A DNA stretch of 64,000 nucleotides from Porodaedalea pini (Eukaryota > Basidiomycota > Agaricomycetes > Hymenochaetales > Hymenochaetaceae): positions 248,001 through 312,000 of the forward strand of contig NBAY01000052.1 in NCBI GenBank assembly GCA_002794775.1, read 5' to 3'. Below are positions 57,300 through 64,000 of the stretch, piece by piece. Position 1 is the first letter of the stretch; every line of letters starts with the position of its first letter. Both the position numbers and the translations under genes were made by a program. The notes under the pieces were generated by a model. The model worked only from the letters and a program-made list of their open reading frames with translations, was not told the origin of the DNA and did no database searches.

Positions 57300-57773
57300 T
57301 CAATGAATCGAGAACTCTCGGGAGCTCTGCGTGGAAGACGACATTGGCCCCTTCACGTAGGCATGCGTGGACTCTGGCGGAACACGGAACAAATAATGAA
57401 TGGTACATACAGGACTCACAGGTTCAATCAAATTCAAATGCAGCAAGAGATTGATATGGTGCACCGGCAGATCAAGCGCAGCAAAATCAGGTGCACCTGT
57501 GCAATTGAGTGAGTCTCGGAACCTGAACGGGTCAAAATAGTTGGCTTGGCCAGCTGTTGCGCACTCGTATGTCACCCAGCAATTGGGATCCGGGTTATGG
57601 CTCTGCTTTGGATTCTGAGTGATTCCCGCGTGCGCTCGGGAGTGGAGCGCATTTTGTTCTCGAGATGCAAATTCACTAAGTGTATCAGCTAGATGGATGA
57701 GTGTATTAGGATTGCGAAGAGAACCTTGAGCAGGTTGGCGGTTATCTTCTCGGGACGTATCTCCGTCATACAC
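57300..57773 (-). CDS. Unknown ORF, 157 codons, in block 1
   Basis: The frame starts MYDGDTSRED. It includes IHLADTLSEFASREQNALHS, ECATAGQANYFDPFRFRDS and a Leu-rich end (LDLPVHHINLLLHLNLIEP). A GTGAGT donor after about 57430 may start an intron. The copy in block 2 (63600-64000) is broken by an 8 bp insertion. I recognise no family. It may be the tail of a longer gene whose first exons I cannot see. Confidence 0.35.
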   Translation of the reverse strand: MYDGDTSREDNRQPAQGSLRNPNTLIHLADTLSEFASREQNALHSRAHAGITQNPKQSHNPDPNCWVTYECATAGQANYFDPFRFRDSLNCTGAPDFAALDLPVHHINLLLHLNLIEPVSPVCTIHYLFRVPPESTHAYVKGPMSSSTQSSREFSIH

Positions 57774-58019
57774 TTCGAGGTCTCACCGAAAGTAGATGAG
57801 AGAGTCGCGCCGTCCGCTGCACGCCATCCGCTCATTTGCTTCTGGCCCGCCACCTGCCGCCCTACCACCCTCTCTTCCTCTTCGCCCACCCAGTGTGCTG
57901 GCGTGCGAGCGCACACATCGCTCGCCTAGCTTCTTCGCTTCGCCCGCTGCTGCTTGTTTACTAGATGACGCATGCATTCAAGTCCTTGGAGCGGATGCTA
58001 AGAATGACTGCCCGATTTT

Positions 58020-59170
58020 GACGCGGGCGACATAGCACATGCGCCACGCGTACACGTCTGCAGGCAATCAACACCCGTGAACGACGACACCTTGTTGGTA
58101 TGGATGGTGTGGAACGATGCACACACGCACATCTAGAACGCATACTCTCCGGCTATCTTCATCATTTACTTGCTTGCACAGATACATGCTCACGCTTGTC
58201 GGAGACGCATTGGCAGCAAAAGGGGAAACCATCGACCAAGGCATGCTTGTAGCCCAAGTCGAAGATGCGGGTCTGGAATATTCGCAAATGCATGTTTTAG
58301 TTTGCAACAAGAGTAGCACACTCACCTTCGTATCAGGGACAATATCAATGCGGTTGTACCGCGACCTTGCGTATGGCTCGTTCTCGCAGCACTTGTAGCA
58401 ACGAGCACAACAACACATTTTCTGTGCGAGGATGATGCAGCACGTCCACGTCGTATCCTGGCACATTTAGAAAACTACAAAGGGGCTGTAAATGTGTTGT
58501 TAGCATGTTTAGATAGTCTTCATATAGGTCTTTCTTAAATTCTTTGCTTACGTTGCATTAATATTGTGGGTATGCTCGTGGACGACGAATCGGACGATGA
58601 GGCGCGTCATCCTGGTTGCTTGGTTTGGCAATCGACCTTTTGGGAGCCAGTCACGGTGTGGCTGGCTCAAAAGCCCGGGCTTATCGGCCTCAAATCAGTT
58701 TATACCTTCGGTTTTAAAATACTAAAAAAATATGTATTGAAGTTGCATAGATATGCAGGTAAATCTATCCAAGTTTTGTACTTTATAGCTGGCTAACTAT
58801 GTATGCAAAAATGCGGCATTAATATTGCTCTGCTCATGGAAGTCTGTACATCTGGAAGCAAGCTTAAGTGCGATATTCCTCTACATGACGATGCGACAAA
58901 CCTCTCAAGACCTATGTACATAATCTCCTTCCATCAACATTGGTCCACAACATAGGAATAAATGTAATGTACGCTGTTGGCGGAAACAACTTGAACGTAT
59001 TTTCAATTGCTGTGTACATGCATATGTTTGTGTCTTACATGATGGCTCCCTAAGTTTTATTATTTGCCCACAACATTAATCGAGTCTCTGTAGAAAGGAA
59101 GTAAAGTCAACTTTCATGCCAAAACATTGAACCACCAAGCATAGCAAGTCATAGAAATAACGTTTATCGC
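58020..59170 (+). repeat. Duplicated segment, copy 2 (pairs with 41400-42600)
   Basis: It has the same order of blocks as copy 1, including GGTTTGGCAATCGA and GCTCAAAAGCCCG. A minus-strand frame rich in Cys (CCCARCYKCC) at 58380-58440 has no equivalent Cys cluster in copy 1. It sits between repeat blocks 1 and 2, next to a DUF6533 gene, as copy 1 does. Confidence 0.7.
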
Positions 59171-59447
59171 GGGCACATCTTTCAAAAGCTATATATACCT
59201 ACACCGAACCCAGGAAGCAAAACCAGTCTTTGCTCATCGAGTACATACTCCTATTCCTTCGCTGCCACTACTATTGTCATTAACAGGAGCCCCTGCTACG
59301 AGCGTACACAAATTGTCCTATGACTTGTGGTCAGATCACACTTTCCTTCTGGATTTGTACGCCTCGTTCCCTGAGTCGGAGTCTGGTCAACTAAGTCGAT
59401 TACCTGCGTATTCGATTTTATTCAGCATACCTTGGTGTGAAAGCGAC

Positions 59448-61244
59448 TTAAAAGGAGATACTGATTGCATTGTCGGACTTGGAATAGCATAGGGGTAAAG
59501 CACACTCACCTATGAGGATAGGATTACGTGTAAGTTGCTAACTCGATGTCCTGCTGACATTCTGACAACTGTTCTTCGACATTTATATGCCGAGGGCCAG
59601 GTATAGTAGACGGCTTTGAATTTTCCGACCACTGTATAGTGAGTGCTCCCTCTGAAAAGTGTTCGACTAAGTTGACCAGCATCTTCTGGCTCATAATTCC
59701 CATAAATGCCATAGCGAAGCCGGTCAAGATTATGATATAGTCCACCTGCAACGAACAACCATTTACTTGTTCCCGAGAAAAGAAACGCGGAGAGTGTGGA
59801 AGACTTACGCCTTTGACGTCCCACATGATCCAATTCGCGACGTCAAAGATAAAAACACTGTGGGATTTGTGAGTGTACTCAATTTCCTGGTGGAAGAAGG
59901 ACAAAGTAGCATATACATACACGAAGAAGTACATGATCGAGTCTCTCACCAACAGGTTCATTACTCGGCTTTGCGAACCTGATCCATGCATCCTGAAGCT
60001 TTGTATCCCTTTGTTAAGGGCAAGCGCAAAAAGCAGTACTTCGTTGAGAGTCAGCGGTACCCAGTATGCCTTGTACCAGTTGGGTAAGCTAGTATTAGCG
60101 CATATATGCATATAAGAGCCTGGTCCGAAGTCGACGAACATCGCTGAATGTTCAAAGTGGTGAGACTAAAGTTCAGATGAAGAAACCATGAGATTCGAAA
60201 AGACTCACCGGTCTGGTCTTTCAATGCAAAGACAGATATTATGATGCTCGTCGAAAGTACACAGAATAGAGAGGCGGAGAGTAAAGCGAACATTTTACGG
60301 CTCTTGTTGTACATTGCGTAGATCCGAATTTGTAGGGCGACTTTCAAGGAGAAGGTAGTAAGCAGTTGTCGGTCAAGAGGTGTATAATGTCATACATTCA
60401 ATGAAAATGGTGAGTATAATTCCCATTAACCAGTAGAATCGTATCCAGGTTTGACCTATGCTTTAATTCAGGCTTCTGTTGATCTGAATTGGATTAAAAG
60501 CTCACATCTGCAAAGTATAGGTCATTATGTAGCGCCATGTTAGACTATAAGTATAGGAGAGCGACGCACAACTGATCAGAAAAATAAATGAGGTCAAAAC
60601 ACATTACTCGAATGATATTGAGATGTAGATACCTCATTAGAAGGCTGCGGCAGGAACAGGACTGTTTGCATCTCTTCGTGAGATCGATTCTGATAAATAA
60701 TCATCTATACGCGTACCAATATTTATCGCTCTACAAATCACAGTTCAGAGTGCGATAGCAATGTATGCAGCAGGGAACTCACACCATCACAAATAGCGTG
60801 CAATACCGTATCTGAGACGATTGCGTGAGAGAAAGGAAATCCAAAGCCAAGATGCCACTTACAACAAAATAAAGAAACCTTCCAATGCCGGTTCCGGATT
60901 TCTATACCGAGTTGTTGAAATAATTTCTCGTCTGGAGAATCCCCTTTGCTTACCCACATGAACTCGACCGCGCGGTCGTAGGTCGTTACTGTGCATTAGA
61001 AGGTGATGAGCTCCTAGAAATGTCGGTTATATCGCTAATGACTTACACAAATCATAGACGTAGAGGACAGTAGAGGACACTGGGTAAACCACAGTGTTTG
61101 TCAGTCTACAGCTCGCACGCAATTGAAGAAACAGTACGAACAGAAGCATATCTTGGTTAGCTTTATGACAATGATATTTGCTATCGCTGTCTCAAGGACA
61201 TCATCGAGACCTGCAGGCGCATCTCTAGTGGTAGCGGTAGCCAT
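59448..61244 (-). CDS. DUF6533 multi-span membrane protein, copy D
   Basis: The start is the ATG at 61244 (MATATTRDAPAGLDD). Conserved blocks are ALQIRIYAMYNKSRKMFALL (60250-60330), ICANTSLPNWYKAYWVPLT, LLVRDSIMYFFV (59925-59960) and MSQKMLVNLVEHFSEGA. The last intron starts at the GTGAGT near 59510, and the short last exon ends at TAA 59448, as in copy B. The DREVEFMW block of copies A and B is changed here: near 60960 the Asp-Arg-Glu is replaced by substitutions. The gene may therefore be diverging. It is the first gene of repeat block 2. Confidence 0.68.
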
Positions 61245-63590
61245 AGCCTGAGGTGGGGAAGAGTGTAAGAGATGGGTGCGACTCGGAAACCTAAAGCGAA
61301 ATCTTTACGTTGTCCAATTTTGCCCTCCAATAGACTTCTTGATCATATCATGACAGTCATTAATATTATGATCATCGAAGAACTTTCACGCTGCAGAGAG
61401 GTCTACCGAGGCGCACATACACATGGTAATAACAACATATTGAAAGTTACCCTTGTTGAAAACGATACCCTCCACAGCTACTCTTCCGCCTACCGAAGGA
61501 TATGTCAGGATGACCGAAAGACTGCACCTATGCACGCCGCGCACTGTGCTATTATCAGGAAGAAGCAGGAAACGGCATCAAGATGGTGTGCCGACTGCAG
61601 TGCCAACAGCTTCGGACAACTCCTACTGGCAGATGCTCCATCCTGCTTTTGATTTCCCCGTCCCCGGCGGTACTGCGTGAGTTGTACGGGACTACCCAGA
61701 GGGTTCTGCCCACCGCCGGGGTGTGAAGAAGTTAAACACTAATTTGGAAGGCGTTGATCGGTGTCATGCTGACATGAATTTGGCTTCCGTGCTTCGCTTG
61801 TCTTGCATTTGTCAGTCAGCGTCCTTTGATTCATACTGGAAGTGTCGTCAAGCGAGACGAACCGCGAAAAGGAACCTCATAACAAATATTCAGCTCGGGG
61901 GTCATAGTAGAAAAAATATAGAACACAAAAGGATGATGGAATGATACACCATATCAATCTGATTCAATCGGTGTTGCTCGCTTCACGATATCATCCCAAA
62001 GAAGCAGAACGCGGGATCCAGAAGGTAACCCGACTGCGGTTACGGCAATAAATCAACGTACAGTACAAATTCCCGTTGTGCATACCCTCGTTTCCCACCC
62101 TAAGCCAATGCATTACGGCGGTTATGCAGTATGACATAACATTTTGGATGAGATGACCGGCTTTCCGCCGACAAAATCCTATGCATTACGGAAGAAATGC
62201 ATTAAACATGCATTATGAGAACTTGTACTGTAGTTATAAAGTGCGAAACAGGTTCAGATTTTCCTAAGTAATGCAGGGTTTTCAAAACTCGTGTGGTCAG
62301 AGTTGGACAAGAGTTGAAAACAGCACGGCGAGCAGACTAAAATGGACCATAATTTCAAGAGGTTTCGTCGCCGACTTGGAACTGAACGAGGGACGTAAGA
62401 AACCTATACGAAAGAACTTGAAGGTCAACAGCCCTGTGAAACAGATCCGAACCAGCCAGATAAAGAGAGCCGACGAACTTGCCGAGCATTACAAGATACG
62501 AGTGCCATGGGAGGATTTCCGATAGACGTGAACCACAGACAGTCTACCGAAGACTTTCTTTCATTCAGCATGGAGTCTAGCGCTTGTTTGACAAGTGCAT
62601 GTCGCTAACTTGCACCATCGTTCTGGAGCAAGCCATTCTTACGATCATTGTGGAGTCCAACCCTATTCAGCTGAGTCCCTACCACATCAAGTCGATGGCA
62701 TGGATCGTCGGTCTAAGGGAGGCCGCATTTCAGATCTCCGTGGCCGTTGATCTCAATATGTTGAGGTGCAAGACACCGCATTGTCAAGATGCTTGCCAAC
62801 CTTTGCTATCGCCTTATATTCATGCATATTGTCCACAATCCTGTTGAAATAGACAGAACGAGTGTTTTCATTATCATCATGTTGAGAAGGTGTGTCCTGC
62901 CTTGCGAGGTGAGACAAATGATGAGAATCAAAGTCAGCAAGAGTGAACGAGTTCAAAGGCGCACCTCCAAGGTATTCCTCAACATTATGACAGTTTTATT
63001 CCCATGATCGCAACAAACCGACTAAAAGAGGAGAACAGCATTACACGTCAAGGGTGTGGAGAGTCTAGACAACGGAAACTCTGAAGTTGCCGGCGGTGGC
63101 GCGTTCGATAGTACTCTAGCAGCCTAGACCATGGACTGTGGAAGATCGAGTGTCCGGAGGCATTTCGAAATTGTGGGTGCGTACGGGTATTCTAAGCCAC
63201 TTTGATTAATTACTATTGTCGATGGCTGTATCTTGAATTTCCGCAGTTATTTCTAGCTCCCGACCCCCGCCCCACTCGCCTCGCGATCATCGAGTCTTCC
63301 ACGACTCAAAGGCACATCGAAGCTCAAAGCTATTAAGGTACAATGGACTCGAAAGGGGTGTTAGTATTTCACTCGAGAATAGATTGTGGAGAGGGACACG
63401 GAGCGGACACGTATATCTGTGCGTAGTTAACGCGCTGCTCACCATCGAATACTAAAGGACGAACGATAACTCGCTTCACTTTGTGTTACGTCTTCGTTTC
63501 AAAAAACATAAGTTTAGAGGATCCCCCGTGTCTTGTTTGCCTGGTAAACTCGGAGTTGGGGGAGCGGGGAGAGGGTTGGGTTCTCCGATT
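61245..63590. other. Non-coding part of block 2
   Basis: Short frames only. The stretch 62040-62260, with repeated ATGCATTA motifs, is an addition relative to block 1. Confidence 0.4.
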
Positions 63591-63599
63591 TAGTCAATG

Positions 63600-64000
63600 A
63601 CTCAAGAATTGTCGGGAGCTCTGCGTGGAAGATGCCATTGGCGCTTCGCGTAGGCATGCGTGGACTCTAGCAGAACACGGAACAAATAATCAATCATGCA
63701 TACAGGACTCACAGGTTCAATCAAATTCAAATGCAGCACGAGATTGATATAGTGCACCGGCAGATCAAATCAAGTGCACCTGTGCAATTGAATGCGTCTC
63801 GGAATCTAAACGGGTCAAAATAGTTGGTTTGGCCAGCTGTTGCGCACTCGTATACTAGTATGTTGCCCAGTAGTTGAGATCCGAGTTATGGTTCTGCTTT
63901 GAATTCTGAGTGATTCCAGCGTGCGCTCGGGAGTGGAGCGCAATTTGTTCTCGAGATGCATATTCACTAAGTGTATCAGCTAGATAGATGCGTGTATTAG
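63600..64000 (-). pseudogene. Broken copy of the 57300-57773 ORF
   Basis: It matches the block 1 frame (LADTLSEYASREQIALHS) but has ACTAGTAT inserted at about 63854-63861, which creates a stop. It runs off the window. Confidence 0.45.

Larger units (their letters stand above)
53456..57800. repeat. Direct-repeat block 1 (pairs with 59530-64000)
   Basis: Block 1 carries DUF6533 copy C plus about 2.6 kb upstream of it. It matches 59530-64000 in the same orientation, with blocks such as ACTACCCAGAGGGTTCTGCC (55656 and 61694) and GAGTGGAGCGCA (57642 and 63934). Small indels and substitutions are spread throughout. Confidence 0.85.
59530..64000. repeat. Direct-repeat block 2, cut by window end
   Basis: It is the partner of 53456-57800. 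The right end is beyond the window. Confidence 0.85.

Noticed and set aside
58068..58466. Cys-rich secreted effector on the minus strand
   Set aside because: The Cys cluster is absent from the duplicate at 41.5-41.9 kb, and no signal peptide is present.
1..64000. CRISPR array, rRNA genes or a prokaryotic operon
   Set aside because: No regularly spaced short repeats or rRNA blocks; spliced genes show a eukaryotic nuclear sequence.

Overview
This window is nuclear DNA of a basidiomycete fungus, most likely an Agaricomycete (mushroom or polypore relative). The evidence is genes split by many 45-60 nt GT-AG introns, plus families typical of that group: DUF6532, DUF6533 membrane proteins, a Plavaka transposase, a large trypsin-like peptidase family and a CYP53-type P450. 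All gene models were spliced by eye from reading frames and splice sites. No database search was run.

Layout. 1-7.1 kb: a DUF6532 gene running off the left edge, a 168-170 bp tandem repeat and an unknown 726-residue gene, all on the minus strand. 7.1-11.6 kb: a Plavaka transposase copy, readable end to end but with two in-frame TGA codons. 11.6-17.9 kb: a cluster of single-pass membrane proteins with an extracellular beta-sandwich-like region; one member (16148-17875) is intact, one carries a 10 bp insertion, and the rest look like relics. 18.2-34.7 kb: the host core, densely packed: a Gyp8/TBC1D20 Rab-GAP, a PAQR/ADIPOR receptor, a GNAT acetyltransferase with a truncated copy, RRG9, coactosin, a NAPE-PLD-like hydrolase, EGD1 (beta-NAC), tRNA-Asn, two paralogous single-TM proteins and a CYP53 P450.

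35-64 kb: a duplicated, transposon-rich region. Four DUF6533 membrane-protein genes lie here. Two form a 2.1 kb-arm inverted duplication around a 1.35 kb spacer. The other two head direct-repeat blocks of about 4.4 kb. A second 1.1 kb segment is also duplicated (41.4-42.6 and 58.0-59.2 kb). Embedded in this region are a trypsin-like peptidase gene, a complete Ty3/gypsy chromovirus-type LTR retrotransposon (45134-52090) with LTRs that look identical and a 5 bp target duplication, and an 849 bp near-perfect palindromic foldback element flanked by TA.

The genes do not form one pathway. The core genes are ordinary eukaryotic housekeeping genes. The most informative features are in the mobile part: the retrotransposon carries an 11 nt primer-binding site exactly complementary to the predicted 5' end of its own transcript, which is the arrangement of Tf1-type self-priming.
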